Shown here: positions 24,164 through 33,061 of the stretch, one piece after another | Numbering within the stretch: position 1 is the stretch's first letter | How the letters are laid out: every line of letters begins with the position of its first letter | Source of the DNA: WM-3-3 sp041660045 | Lineage (GTDB): Bacteria > Pseudomonadota > Gammaproteobacteria > Methylococcales > Methylomonadaceae | Direction of reading: 5' to 3' | DNA: 64,000 nt | Assembly (NCBI GenBank): GCA_041660045.1 | Contig: JBAZXA010000002.1 | Coordinates: 417,543 to 481,542, forward strand | Notes under the pieces: generated by a model | Databases searched by the model: none | What the model was told of the DNA's origin: nothing | Seen by the model: only the letters and a program-made list of their open reading frames with translations | Made by a program: the position numbers and the translations under genes

Positions 24164-26842
24164 TTAACGTAGCCAAGGAGCATTTATATCAGGGTTAATA
24201 CCATATTTGGCAATTGCTACATCAACTTTTGCAGCCTCAAATTGTTTAATATCTACTAAACTTTTTAGTGCGGCTATTGTGATATGCCAGCGGTCAACCT
24301 CAAAAAAGCGCCGTAATTGTTCACGGGTATCGGAACGGCCAAAGCCATCTGTACCCAACACAATATAGGGCGCTGAAATATAAGCCCGAATTTGTTCGGC
24401 ATATGCACGGACATAATCTGTTGCGGCAATTACTGGGCTTTGGTTATTTTCTAGGCAACGGGTGACATGAGGGATTTTTGCTGGCTCAGTTGGATGAAAA
24501 CGGTTCCAGCGCTCACAGGTTTGCCCGTCACGGGCAAGTTCGGTAAAGCTAGGACAACCCCACAAATCGGAATCTACACCCCAATCGTTACGTAGCAATT
24601 CTGCAGCGGCTTCCACTTCACGGAAAATAGTGCCAGAGCCCATAAGTTGTACTCGGGGCAACTTTTTTTGGTCGCCACGGCTAAAACAATACATCCCTTT
24701 TAGAATATCATCCTCTATGCCTTTAGGCATGGGGGGATGGACATAGTTTTCATTCATTACAGTAATATAATAGAAAATATCCTCCTGCTCGACATACATG
24801 CGCCGTAACCCATCTTGAATTATGACGGCTAACTCATAACCATAGGTAGGGTCATAAGATATACAGTTGGGTACGTTGGCTGAGGCAATATGGCTGTGGC
24901 CGTCTTCGTGCTGAAGCCCTTCGCCATTTAAAGTGGTGCGTCCCGCCGTGCCGCCTAATAAAAAGCCACGGGTACGTTGGTCGGCAGCAGCCCAGATCAA
25001 ATCACCCACGCGTTGGAAGCCAAACATTGAATAGTAAATAAAAAATGGAATCATGGCGACGTTGTGTGTTGAATAGGCTGTGCCAGCCGCTATCCAGTCG
25101 CACAGTCCACCGGCTTCATTGATGCCTTCTTGCAAAACTTGGCCGTGTTTGTCTTCTTTATAAAACATTAATTGGTCGGCATCTTGGGGGGTATAAAGTT
25201 GGCCCACTTGGGACCAGATACCCAGCTGTCGGAACATGCCTTCCATACCGAAAGTTCTCGATTCGTCCGGCACTATCGGTACCACACGCTTACCAATATT
25301 TTTATCTTTGATCAGAATATTCAGCAACCTGACAAAGGCCATGGTGGTAGAGATTTCACGATCTTCACCACTGCCTTCTAGCAGTGGTTTAAAGTCAGCT
25401 AATACCGGAACATTAAGTGCTGACGATTTAGTGCGTCTGGCTGGAAGTTGGCCACCTAAGTCGAGGCGGCGTTGGCGCATATATTCGACTTCCTTGGAGC
25501 CTTCAGGAAAGCTTAAATAAGGTAAGGATTCCAAATCGTCATCTTCAACAGGAAGTTGGTAACGGTCACGGAAACGCATTAATGAGCTGCGGCTCATCTT
25601 CTTTTGTTGGTGGGTTGTATTTTGGGCCTGCCCGGATTCGCCCATGCCATAACCTTTAATTGTCTTGGCTAGGATTACTGTGGGTTGCCCGCTTTGGTTG
25701 ACAGCAGCGTGGAAGGCGGCAAAAATTTTATTAGCGTCATGGCCACCACGGTTTAATTCCCAAATGTCGCGGTCAGACCAATCAGCAACCATGGCTTTTA
25801 ATTCAGGGGTATTGAAAAAATGTTCGCGTACATAAGCGCCATCTTTAGCTTTAAAGGTTTGATAATCGCCATCGACACAGGCCATCATACGTGCCGCCAA
25901 TAAACCTTCTTTATCACGCGCTAACAAGGCATCCCAACGATGTCCCCAAACCAGTTTAATGACATTCCAACCCGCACCACGAAATTCAGCTTCTAATTCC
26001 TGGATGATTTTGCCGTTACCACGGACCGGGCCGTCTAAGCGTTGTAAATTGCAGTTGACGACAAAGATGAGATTGTCCAGTTTTTCGCGGCCAGCCATAC
26101 CGATAGCACCCAATGATTCTGGTTCATCAGTTTCACCATCGCCTAAAAATGCCCAAACTTTACGGTTATAGGTATTGGCAAAGCCGCGGTCTTGCATATA
26201 GCGCATAAAGCGGGCTTGATAAATCGCCATAATCGGACCTAAGCCCATGGAAACGGTTGGGAATTGCCAAAAGTCTGGCATTAACCAGGGGTGCGGGTAT
26301 GAAGATAAGCCATCACCATCAACTTCTTGCCGGTAATTATCCAGTTGTTCTTGTTTTAGCCGACCTAATAGGAAGGCTCGGGCGTAGTCACCCGGTGCAG
26401 AATGGCCTTGGGTAAACACTAGATCACCACCATGTTGGTCACAAGGGGCATGCCAAAAGTGGTTATAGCCGACATCATATAAGGTTGATGCGGATGCAAA
26501 GCTGGCAATATGGCCACCCACATTGGTGTCTTTATTCGCCCTTAATACCATCATCATAGCGTTCCAACGCACGTAGGAACGGATTTTATACTCAATAGCG
26601 GGGTCACCAGGAAATTGGGCTTGTTGGGCAACCGGTATGGTGTTGATATAGGCGGTATTGGCACTAAAAGGGATATCAAATCCGGAATGCCGGGTAGTTG
26701 CTACCAATTGCTCGATTAAAAAATGGGCGCGTGCACTGCCTTCACATTCTAATACGGCCTGTAAGGCTTCAATCCACTCCTTAGTCTCGACCGGATCGAT
26801 GTCATGTTGTCCGGTTATCTCTGGAATCAAGTTATTGGTCAT
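24164..26842 (-). CDS. aceE: Pyruvate dehydrogenase E1 (homodimeric)
   Basis: Thiamine-diphosphate enzyme that decarboxylates pyruvate and acetylates the E2 lipoyl group. At 892 residues it is the single-chain gammaproteobacterial type. The ThDP motif GDGETDEPESLGAI...NCNLQRLDGPVRGN is intact, as are YGMGESGQAQNTTHQQKKM and FGRSDTREQLRRFFEVDRWH. AGGAAA sits 9 bp before the ATG. It is the first gene of aceE-aceF-lpdA; the leader contains an 8-bp inverted repeat (26909-26936). Confidence 0.97.
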   Translation of the reverse strand: MTNNLIPEITGQHDIDPVETKEWIEALQAVLECEGSARAHFLIEQLVATTRHSGFDIPFSANTAYINTIPVAQQAQFPGDPAIEYKIRSYVRWNAMMMVLRANKDTNVGGHIASFASASTLYDVGYNHFWHAPCDQHGGDLVFTQGHSAPGDYARAFLLGRLKQEQLDNYRQEVDGDGLSSYPHPWLMPDFWQFPTVSMGLGPIMAIYQARFMRYMQDRGFANTYNRKVWAFLGDGETDEPESLGAIGMAGREKLDNLIFVVNCNLQRLDGPVRGNGKIIQELEAEFRGAGWNVIKLVWGHRWDALLARDKEGLLAARMMACVDGDYQTFKAKDGAYVREHFFNTPELKAMVADWSDRDIWELNRGGHDANKIFAAFHAAVNQSGQPTVILAKTIKGYGMGESGQAQNTTHQQKKMSRSSLMRFRDRYQLPVEDDDLESLPYLSFPEGSKEVEYMRQRRLDLGGQLPARRTKSSALNVPVLADFKPLLEGSGEDREISTTMAFVRLLNILIKDKNIGKRVVPIVPDESRTFGMEGMFRQLGIWSQVGQLYTPQDADQLMFYKEDKHGQVLQEGINEAGGLCDWIAAGTAYSTHNVAMIPFFIYYSMFGFQRVGDLIWAAADQRTRGFLLGGTAGRTTLNGEGLQHEDGHSHIASANVPNCISYDPTYGYELAVIIQDGLRRMYVEQEDIFYYITVMNENYVHPPMPKGIEDDILKGMYCFSRGDQKKLPRVQLMGSGTIFREVEAAAELLRNDWGVDSDLWGCPSFTELARDGQTCERWNRFHPTEPAKIPHVTRCLENNQSPVIAATDYVRAYAEQIRAYISAPYIVLGTDGFGRSDTREQLRRFFEVDRWHITIAALKSLVDIKQFEAAKVDVAIAKYGINPDINAPWLR

Positions 26843-26908
26843 TGTGTGGTTTCCTATAAGGAGGTAGGCTTGTTAAATAAAAATGCTAGTTTGGAAAATC
26901 TTTTATCA

Positions 26909-26936
26909 GGCTTACCCCGCATTTTGATGGTAAGCC
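26909..26936 (-). promoter_or_regulatory. Inverted repeat in the aceE leader
   Basis: GGCTTACC (26909-26916) and GGTAAGCC (26929-26936) are perfect 8-bp arms with a 12-nt centre, 67 bp upstream of the aceE ATG. It could be an operator or a 5' UTR hairpin. No T-run follows on the minus strand, so it is not a simple terminator. Confidence 0.4.
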
Positions 26937-27273
26937 AAAATTCAGGCCATTCATCAGTTAGTACTTTAGAAGTGCATCAGCATTACTTATGGCAATAAAA
27001 TAGCATTAAAAATAGCTAAACTGAATATCTATGGGCTTCAGTGTATAAAAAAAGAGCGTGTAATGCATGACAACGTTACTAGGTTAAGAAATAACATCCA
27101 ATTAAAAAACAAGCAAACAAATCTGATTATTTGCGGTGAAAAATAAGCGTTTATGTCGTTTTTAATTGTAAAAGCCCGAAGATTAGTACATTTCAGTTAA
27201 AATATCAGGCGGTTATCGCGTTTTCCATAGGAATAGATTTTTTAAGATTAAGGCTGGCACGGTGTAGGATTCG

Positions 27274-27302
27274 ACACTGTAAATCAACTTTTCCGGTATA
27301 AT
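27274..27302 (+). promoter_or_regulatory. Probable argG promoter
   Basis: A perfect TATAAT lies at 27297-27302, 34 bp before the argG ATG. The -35 region (around 27270-27279, TTCGACACTG) matches poorly, so the promoter may need an activator or be of moderate strength. Confidence 0.4.
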
Positions 27303-27336
27303 TCCAGCTAAATTTTAATTTAGCATATTGGTTGTT

Positions 27337-28548
27337 ATGTCGGAAATCAAAAAAGTAGTTTTAGCTTATTCTGGAGGTTTGGATACCTCAGTTATTCTTA
27401 AATGGTTGCAAGATGTTTACGCTTGTGAAGTGGTTACATTCACGGCTGATCTTGGCCAAGGTGAAGAAGTTGAGCCAGCCCGCGCTAAAGCACAAGCGCT
27501 AGGGATTAAAGAAGTTTACATTGATGACTTGCGTGAAGAATTCGCACGTGATTTTGTTTTTCCTATGTTCCGGGCAAATACAGTTTATGAAGGCGAGTAT
27601 TTGCTTGGCACTTCCATAGCCAGGCCATTAATTGCAAAACGCTTAATCGAAATAGCCAATGAGACGGGGGCGAATGCCATTTCCCATGGCGCTACCGGTA
27701 AAGGCAATGACCAAGTACGTTTCGAGCTGGGTGCTTATGCGCTAAAGCCCGATATTCATGTGATTGCACCTTGGCGGGAATGGACGTTGAGCTCACGTCA
27801 GACATTGTTGGCTTATGCAGAACAACATGGTATTCCAATTGAAATGAAAAAAGGAAAGGCGTCGCCATATTCTATGGACGCTAATTTGCTGCATATTTCC
27901 TATGAGGGCGGCATACTCGAAGACCCATGGTCTGAGCCTGAGGAAGACATGTGGCGTTGGACAAAATCATTAGAAGCTGCGCCTGACCAGCCCACCTACT
28001 TGGAATTGACTTATCAGCGTGGTGATATAGTCGCGATTAATGGTGTAGCTTATACGCCAGGGGAAGTCATCGCTAAATTAAATCAGCTTGCCGGGGAAAA
28101 CGGAATTGGCCGTTTAGATATAGTTGAAAACCGTTATGTTGGCATGAAATCACGTGGTTGCTACGAAACTCCTGCCGGCACGGTAATGTTGAAGGCACAC
28201 CGGGCAATTGAATCTATTACCTTAGACAGGGAAGTGGCGCATTTAAAGGATGAATTAATGCCACGTTATGCGAGTTTAATTTATAACGGTTATTGGTGGA
28301 GTCCCGAGCGTGAAATGCTGCAACAAATGATAAATGCTTCGCAATCCCATGTGAATGGCGTAGTGAGGCTTAAGCTTTACAAAGGTAATGTGGTCGTAGT
28401 TGGCCGCGCATCCGAAACGGATAGCTTATTTGATGAAAGTATCGCCACTTTTGAGGAAGATGCCGGTGCCTATAATCAAAAAGATGCTGAAGGCTTTATC
28501 AAACTTAATGCCCTAAGAATGCGGATTGCGGCAAAACGGAAGCGTTAA
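27337..28548 (+). CDS. argG: Argininosuccinate synthase
   Basis: Joins citrulline and aspartate with ATP, the penultimate step of arginine synthesis. ATG 27337 (MSEIKKVVLAYSGGLDTS) gives 403 residues, the usual length; an in-frame TTG 9 bp upstream is unlikely. The PP-loop AYSGGLDTS, GATGKGNDQVRFE and GRASETDSLFDE motifs are all present. It appears monocistronic. Other arginine genes in the window are argA (33.8 kb) and argD-argF (38-40 kb). Confidence 0.97.
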   Translation: MSEIKKVVLAYSGGLDTSVILKWLQDVYACEVVTFTADLGQGEEVEPARAKAQALGIKEVYIDDLREEFARDFVFPMFRANTVYEGEYLLGTSIARPLIAKRLIEIANETGANAISHGATGKGNDQVRFELGAYALKPDIHVIAPWREWTLSSRQTLLAYAEQHGIPIEMKKGKASPYSMDANLLHISYEGGILEDPWSEPEEDMWRWTKSLEAAPDQPTYLELTYQRGDIVAINGVAYTPGEVIAKLNQLAGENGIGRLDIVENRYVGMKSRGCYETPAGTVMLKAHRAIESITLDREVAHLKDELMPRYASLIYNGYWWSPEREMLQQMINASQSHVNGVVRLKLYKGNVVVVGRASETDSLFDESIATFEEDAGAYNQKDAEGFIKLNALRMRIAAKRKR

Positions 28549-28572
28549 CTGTATATTACTTAGCATTATTCA

Positions 28573-28600
28573 AAGACAATACAAATTAAACTTGTATAAT
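28573..28600 (+). promoter_or_regulatory. Possible promoter of the two-TM hypothetical gene
   Basis: AAGACA (28573-28578) and a perfect TATAAT (28595-28600) are separated by 16 bp. The start codon lies 83 bp downstream at 28683. Confidence 0.4.
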
Positions 28601-28682
28601 TACTTAATCGGCTTTTTGGGCTAAGCGATGTTTTGCGCCAGAAAATATAATAATAACGTCCTGGTGTTGATGGAGGGAAATA

Positions 28683-29294
28683 ATGAACGATAGGCAAGAA
28701 AAAAATTCAGATTTCATAGAAATTGAAAAAGGATATCCTGTCGTCCTACATAAGATCCCATCACATCATAGTTTGGTGAAGGCTAATCGGCTATTGTTAG
28801 GTGCTATTTGTTTATTGATGGTTATCATTTTCGTCATGGGCTTTTGGCTGGTGCCTGATAAGTCGTTAGTCATTGCGAACTATGCAAAAATTAATTCATC
28901 CGATATTGCTGCTAATATGAACCCAGTTATATCTGCGGAAGTAAATGCATTAAAAGGTCAGTTTGTTGGCTTAGTCAGTGGCTCGATCGAAAGTAAGCTT
29001 AAAGTGCTGGAAGAAAGTGTCAGGTCCGGAAAATTAAATTCGTCCCTTAGCACTATCGAAGACCTTAAAAATGATGTCCAGGTTTTACGGGGTTATGTTA
29101 AGCCTTTGCCTAGCGAAAGATTAGTGTTATCCAATGAGCGTTTGATTGATGAAATGTCACATTTAAAGCGCTTGGTTTATATGACTTTGGCATCTTGCGC
29201 GCTTATGTTTGCTGCTTTTGTAGGGGTGTGGTATAAGACTCGCCATCGGTTAAGCTATAGGAAGCCTAAGCAAGAGTTTTTAAATAATCGCTAA
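28683..29294 (+). CDS. Hypothetical membrane protein with two TM segments
   Basis: The 203-residue protein has a very good ribosome binding site (GGAGGG before ATG 28683). TM1 is at about residues 36-56 and TM2 at about 163-182, with a charged cytoplasmic tail. The roughly 105 residues between them, probably periplasmic, are helical and amphipathic (leucine/serine/glutamate pattern), suggesting a coiled coil. I do not recognise a family. It has its own promoter-like sequence and a strong terminator, so it is likely a stand-alone gene. Confidence 0.7.
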   Translation: MNDRQEKNSDFIEIEKGYPVVLHKIPSHHSLVKANRLLLGAICLLMVIIFVMGFWLVPDKSLVIANYAKINSSDIAANMNPVISAEVNALKGQFVGLVSGSIESKLKVLEESVRSGKLNSSLSTIEDLKNDVQVLRGYVKPLPSERLVLSNERLIDEMSHLKRLVYMTLASCALMFAAFVGVWYKTRHRLSYRKPKQEFLNNR

Positions 29295-29324
29295 GCGGGT
29301 TTTAAATCACCGCTTAACGCTATA

Positions 29325-29358
29325 AAAAAGCCGCCTCTGTTGTCAGAGGCGGCTTTTT
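29325..29358. terminator. Strong bidirectional terminator
   Basis: AAAAAGCCGCCTCTG (29325-29339) and CAGAGGCGGCTTTTT (29344-29358) form a 15-bp perfect stem with a TTGT loop and T-runs on both strands. It serves the convergent two-TM gene and cytochrome c gene. Confidence 0.93.
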
Positions 29359-29382
29359 CAATTAACGCTTGCGCCTTTGGGC

Positions 29383-29721
29383 TTATTTGCTGCCTAAATA
29401 AGCGTATAACGCGTCAACAGCTTGATCTTCGCCATAGCCTGCTTTTTTGACAGGGCCTAAATCCATAATTGTACCAATAGCTTTAGGCATACCGCCTTTG
29501 CCTTCTTTTAAGACTTTTTCAAAAGTAGCACGGTCTAAAGTACCCGATTTTACCAATTCGAATAATTGTGGGTTTGAAGCAATATCGTGGCAAGTTCCGC
29601 AACCACGGCCAAATGCACGTTCATAAATTTTTTGGCCGATTTCAAGTTGTTCGTTAGCTAAAACTGAACCGCTCAAAGTCACTAAAGCAACTACAGCTAA
29701 TGCACCTAATGATTTTTTCAT
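29383..29721 (-). CDS. Small periplasmic c-type cytochrome
   Basis: The 112-residue protein has a signal peptide (1-22, VLA/NE) and one heme site, CGTCH at residues 41-45. A likely distal Met ligand lies in GKGGMPKA. Mature size is about 90 residues, in the class I cytochrome range. An AGAGAGG ribosome binding site is close to the ATG. It probably carries electrons in the periplasm; the redox partner cannot be assigned. The gene is monocistronic between cysG and a bidirectional terminator. Confidence 0.87.
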   Translation of the reverse strand: MKKSLGALAVVALVTLSGSVLANEQLEIGQKIYERAFGRGCGTCHDIASNPQLFELVKSGTLDRATFEKVLKEGKGGMPKAIGTIMDLGPVKKAGYGEDQAVDALYAYLGSK

Positions 29722-29926
29722 ATTGACCTCTCTTAGTAGTAAAAAATGGACAGTATTTTAGTTTTTATACAGCCCAACAAAGTAAATCGGTTAAGAATAT
29801 GGAATTTGTCTCCAAAATTCAATGATTTTTTATAGTGTAGTGTAATTTTAAAAGGTTTACGGTTTTATTATCTAATGTACTGCGTGAATACGTGCTGAAT
29901 TGGTAACCTTAAAAAAATTTGGCAAG

Positions 29927-31324
29927 CTAATTGTTTAAGGATTGAGTCTGGAACCAATGGAGTTTTTTGCTTAAGTTAACAACCGTGCCTATGATGATTA
30001 AAGTGGGCGCTTTGATGTCAAATTTTGCGACTTCTTGTGCTAAATATTCAAGGCTGCTGGTGATAACCTGCTGCTGCTGGGTAGTTCCTTGTTGTATAAG
30101 CGCTGCAGGTTGGTCTTTTGGGCAGCCATGGGCAATCAGTTCGCGGCAAATGCTATCTAAACCGATTAAGCCCATATAAATAACTACCGTTTGATTTGGA
30201 GCAGCTAATTGTTGCCAGTTTAAGTTAATGGTATTGTCTTTTAAGTGGCCAGTAACAAAGATACAGGATTGGGCGTGTTCACGGTGTGTTAGCGGAATGC
30301 CGGCGTAACTTGCGCAGCCTGAAGCGGCGGTTATGCCAGGGACCACTTGAAAATTAATACCTTGTTGCATAAGGGTTTCGATTTCTTCACCACCACGGCC
30401 AAAAATAAAGGGGTCGCCACCTTTTAAGCGGGCAACGCGTTTACCGGACAGTGCCAAAGTTGCCAATAACTGGTTTATATCGTGTTGAGGTAAGGTATGG
30501 TCTTGGCGTTGCTTACCAACATATATTCTCTCTGAATCCCGTCTGGCCAGTTCCAAGACTTCAGCAGACACTAAACGGTCATAAACGATGACATCGGCTT
30601 GTTGCATCAGCCGCAATGCCCGAAAAGTCAGTAAATCAGCTGCGCCTGGACCTGCGCCTATGAGGTAGACTTCTCCTTTCGCGGCGGTATTGTGCTGTTC
30701 AGCCAGGCTTTGTTCCAATTGGTTTTCAGCCGCTTGTTGCTGGCCGGAAAACACCAGCTCTGCGATTGCGCCTTGAAACACCTGCTCCCAAAAAACGCGT
30801 CTTTGTTTGGATTCTGTAAAATGTTGTTTAACGCGCGTCCTATATTTTTCGGCAATTTGTGCCAATTGCCCATAAGCAGGCGGGATTAAACTTTCAATTT
30901 TAGCTCTTAGCAAGCGTGCTAAAACAGGTGCAGCTCCCCCTGAAGTGACCGCAGCAATCACTGGGGAACGATCTATGATGGCTGGAAAAATGAAGCTGCA
31001 GAGTGTGGGGTTATCGACTACGTTGACAGGAATATTGCGGATCTGCGCGGCCATGGCAACTTGCTGGTTGGTTTCCAGGCTATCAGTGGCGGAGACAACT
31101 AGCCTAAAGTCGTCTACGTCTGAAATTGAAAACGCCTTTCTAATGATGTTGATGGGATGCTTCTGTTGGAGATTGGCGATGATTGGGCAGATTTCAGTGG
31201 CAATAACAGTAATATCGGCTTGGGCCCGTAATAGTAATTCAATTTTTCTTGCTGCAATTTCACCTGCGCCTACAACTAAACAACGGACGCCTTTAAGCTT
31301 GATAAATATAGGGAAATAATCCAT
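29927..31324 (-). CDS. cysG: Siroheme synthase
   Basis: Trifunctional enzyme that converts uroporphyrinogen III to siroheme, the sulfite/nitrite reductase cofactor. The 465-residue protein is full length. The N-terminal dehydrogenase/ferrochelatase half (1-205) has the NAD-binding VVGAGEIAARKIELLL and the DNPTLCSFIFPAIIDRSP segment. The C-terminal methyltransferase (about 215-460) has VYLIGAGPGAADLLT, RLKGGDPFIFGRGGEE and VVPGITAASGCASYAGIPLTHR. It diverges from a TusA-like sulfur carrier gene 75 bp away. Confidence 0.96.
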   Translation of the reverse strand: MDYFPIFIKLKGVRCLVVGAGEIAARKIELLLRAQADITVIATEICPIIANLQQKHPINIIRKAFSISDVDDFRLVVSATDSLETNQQVAMAAQIRNIPVNVVDNPTLCSFIFPAIIDRSPVIAAVTSGGAAPVLARLLRAKIESLIPPAYGQLAQIAEKYRTRVKQHFTESKQRRVFWEQVFQGAIAELVFSGQQQAAENQLEQSLAEQHNTAAKGEVYLIGAGPGAADLLTFRALRLMQQADVIVYDRLVSAEVLELARRDSERIYVGKQRQDHTLPQHDINQLLATLALSGKRVARLKGGDPFIFGRGGEEIETLMQQGINFQVVPGITAASGCASYAGIPLTHREHAQSCIFVTGHLKDNTINLNWQQLAAPNQTVVIYMGLIGLDSICRELIAHGCPKDQPAALIQQGTTQQQQVITSSLEYLAQEVAKFDIKAPTLIIIGTVVNLSKKLHWFQTQSLNN

Positions 31325-31399
31325 TAACAGCGTGTCTGCTCGAATTGTTTAGGGAATGGTATTATAAGGCCATTGTTTATATTCATAATAGACCAGATC

Positions 31400-31630
31400 A
31401 TGATTGAGTTTGATATAGAAGTCGATGCCAGTGGGTTAAATTGCCCATTGCCGTTGTTACGTTTAAAAAAAGCCTTAGTGCAAATGGCTAGTGGTGATAT
31501 TGTAAAAGTCATCGCAACCGATCCTGCAGCCCACCTGGATTTTGGGGTATATTCTGAGCAAAGCGGGCACCAAATTATTCATTTGCTTAGGCAAGCTGAT
31601 AGGCAAGAATTCTATATCAAAAAAAAATAG
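31400..31630 (+). CDS. TusA-family sulfur carrier protein
   Basis: ATG 31400 (MIEFDIEVDASGLNCPLP) gives 76 residues; an in-frame TTG 27 bp upstream is less likely. The active-site Cys15 sits in the family motif LNCPLPLLRLKKAL. The protein likely accepts persulfide sulfur, as TusA does for tRNA 2-thiouridine or other sulfur-trafficking routes. Divergence from cysG is consistent with a sulfur context. The true TusA/SirA and other paralogues cannot be separated by sequence alone. Confidence 0.88.
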   Translation: MIEFDIEVDASGLNCPLPLLRLKKALVQMASGDIVKVIATDPAAHLDFGVYSEQSGHQIIHLLRQADRQEFYIKKK

Positions 31631-31644
31631 GTTTTATACCAGCC

Positions 31645-32337
31645 TTAAGAATGATTGCTGAAATGGTGGTTAGGGCAATGCTCACCCCTAAGGCTGATAA
31701 TAGGCCAGTTGAGATCTATGGCGTGTTGCCTTAATTTGGTATCAGGATCGACTGCAACCGGGTTATCTACACGCTGCAACATCGGCAGATCATTATGTGA
31801 GTCACTATAAAACCAGCTATTATCCATAGATTCGCCCGTCTCATTTAGCCATTGCTCCAAAAGGGTGACTTTGCCGGTCTGGAAGCAGGGTACGCCGATG
31901 AATTTTCCGGTATAACGGCCGTTTAAAAATTCGGGTGTGGTTGCCAATAAGTGCTCAATACCATACAAGTTTACGATGGGCTCAGTGACAAAGCGGTTGG
32001 TTGCGGTAATCACCAGTAATGTGTCACCTTGACTTCGGTGTTTTTCTATAAGTGTCTGTGCTGGCGCTAATAGCAGGGGTTTAATCAATTGTTCAACAAA
32101 CTCATTACGCCATTGATATAACTGTTCAGGAGCGTTTTCAGCTAGCGGTTTTAAGGAAAAGTTTAAAAATGCTTTAATATCTAAGATACCCTGTTTGTAT
32201 TCTTCATAAAACTTATTATTCAAACGTTCATATTCTTCGCCATCAACGACCCCGCGCTGCACTAAAAACTGTCCCCATAAGTAATCGCTATCATTGGCTA
32301 TTAACGTATTGTCCAAATCAAATATAGCTAAAGTCAT
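31645..32337 (-). CDS. HAD-IB family phosphatase (SerB-like)
   Basis: The 230-residue protein begins MTLAIFDLDNTLIANDSDYLWG, the DxDxT motif I of HAD subfamily IB. Motif II is VITATNRF, motif III is around TGKVTLLEQW, and motif IV is YSDSHNDLPML. Such proteins are often annotated phosphoserine phosphatase- or histidinol phosphatase-like. It diverges from rppH; the same HAD-rppH pairing is familiar in Pseudomonas. Substrate unknown. Confidence 0.87.
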   Translation of the reverse strand: MTLAIFDLDNTLIANDSDYLWGQFLVQRGVVDGEEYERLNNKFYEEYKQGILDIKAFLNFSLKPLAENAPEQLYQWRNEFVEQLIKPLLLAPAQTLIEKHRSQGDTLLVITATNRFVTEPIVNLYGIEHLLATTPEFLNGRYTGKFIGVPCFQTGKVTLLEQWLNETGESMDNSWFYSDSHNDLPMLQRVDNPVAVDPDTKLRQHAIDLNWPIISLRGEHCPNHHFSNHS

Positions 32338-32503
32338 TGTTTAATCTGTTGTTTAAATGAAAAAAATAATGTCTATGGCTTCCGTTCAGGATTTGTGGAA
32401 CAATTGCGCTATTAACAGAACGGCCTAACCTTATGGACGATTTTAGCATTCATTATAAATCTTCCAAAATGAAGGTATTAGGTAATTGCACAGGTTTAAT
32501 ATC

Positions 32504-33061
32504 ATGATTGACTCAAAAGGATACCGGCCAAATGTTGGCATCATCCTTTGCAATGACGAAGGTCGTGTGTTTTGGGCTAAACGGATGGGTGTCGACTCTT
32601 GGCAATTTCCGCAAGGTGGTATCAATCCGAATGAGGACCCTGAAGCTGCGATGTATCGTGAGTTGTGGGAGGAAACTGGTTTACAGCAGCACCATGTCCA
32701 ATTATTGGGGCGTACGCGTTATTGGCTTAAATATCGCTTACCAGAGCGGTATATCCGCAAAAATTCTACGCCCTTGTGTATAGGGCAAAAACAAATTTGG
32801 TATATTTTACGGTTAGTTGGGCAAGAGCATCATGTGCGTTTCGACCATTGTGCAAAACCTGAATTCGATAATTGGCGATGGGTAGATTATTGGGAGCCAT
32901 TGAAAGATGTAGTCTATTTCAAGCGTAAAGTGTATCAAAAAGCGATGACGGAATTGGGCGCTATTCTAACAATAGACTCTGTACCAGTTAATGCAGCGGG
33001 TTTTTTAGCTAAGGAAAATCCAATTTTAAAACCCGCTAAGCAAGTTAATAACGTCCTGTAG
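32504..33061 (+). CDS. rppH: RNA pyrophosphohydrolase
   Basis: Nudix enzyme that removes pyrophosphate from mRNA 5' ends and so triggers RNase E-dependent decay. ATG 32504 (MIDSKGYRPNVGIILCN) is the family-conserved start; a GTG 18 bp upstream is ignored. The 185-residue protein has the complete Nudix box, starting GGINPNED and containing RELWEETGL. Its last 17 bp overlap the convergent cpdA gene. Confidence 0.95.
   Translation: MIDSKGYRPNVGIILCNDEGRVFWAKRMGVDSWQFPQGGINPNEDPEAAMYRELWEETGLQQHHVQLLGRTRYWLKYRLPERYIRKNSTPLCIGQKQIWYILRLVGQEHHVRFDHCAKPEFDNWRWVDYWEPLKDVVYFKRKVYQKAMTELGAILTIDSVPVNAAGFLAKENPILKPAKQVNNVL

Larger units (their letters stand above)
26843..27336. promoter_or_regulatory. 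aceE-argG divergent intergenic region (494 bp)
   Basis: No gene is evident. The region contains the aceE leader hairpin (26909-26936) and a consensus -10 box for argG (27297-27302). A TAATGCATGAC and several AT tracts lie in the middle without recognisable regulator motifs; I found no clear ArgR or PdhR site by eye. Confidence 0.4.

Noticed and set aside
27254..27275. Sigma-54-like promoter (TGGCACGG) upstream of argG
   Set aside because: The -12 GC element is not at the required spacing; the TATAAT at 27297 is a better candidate.
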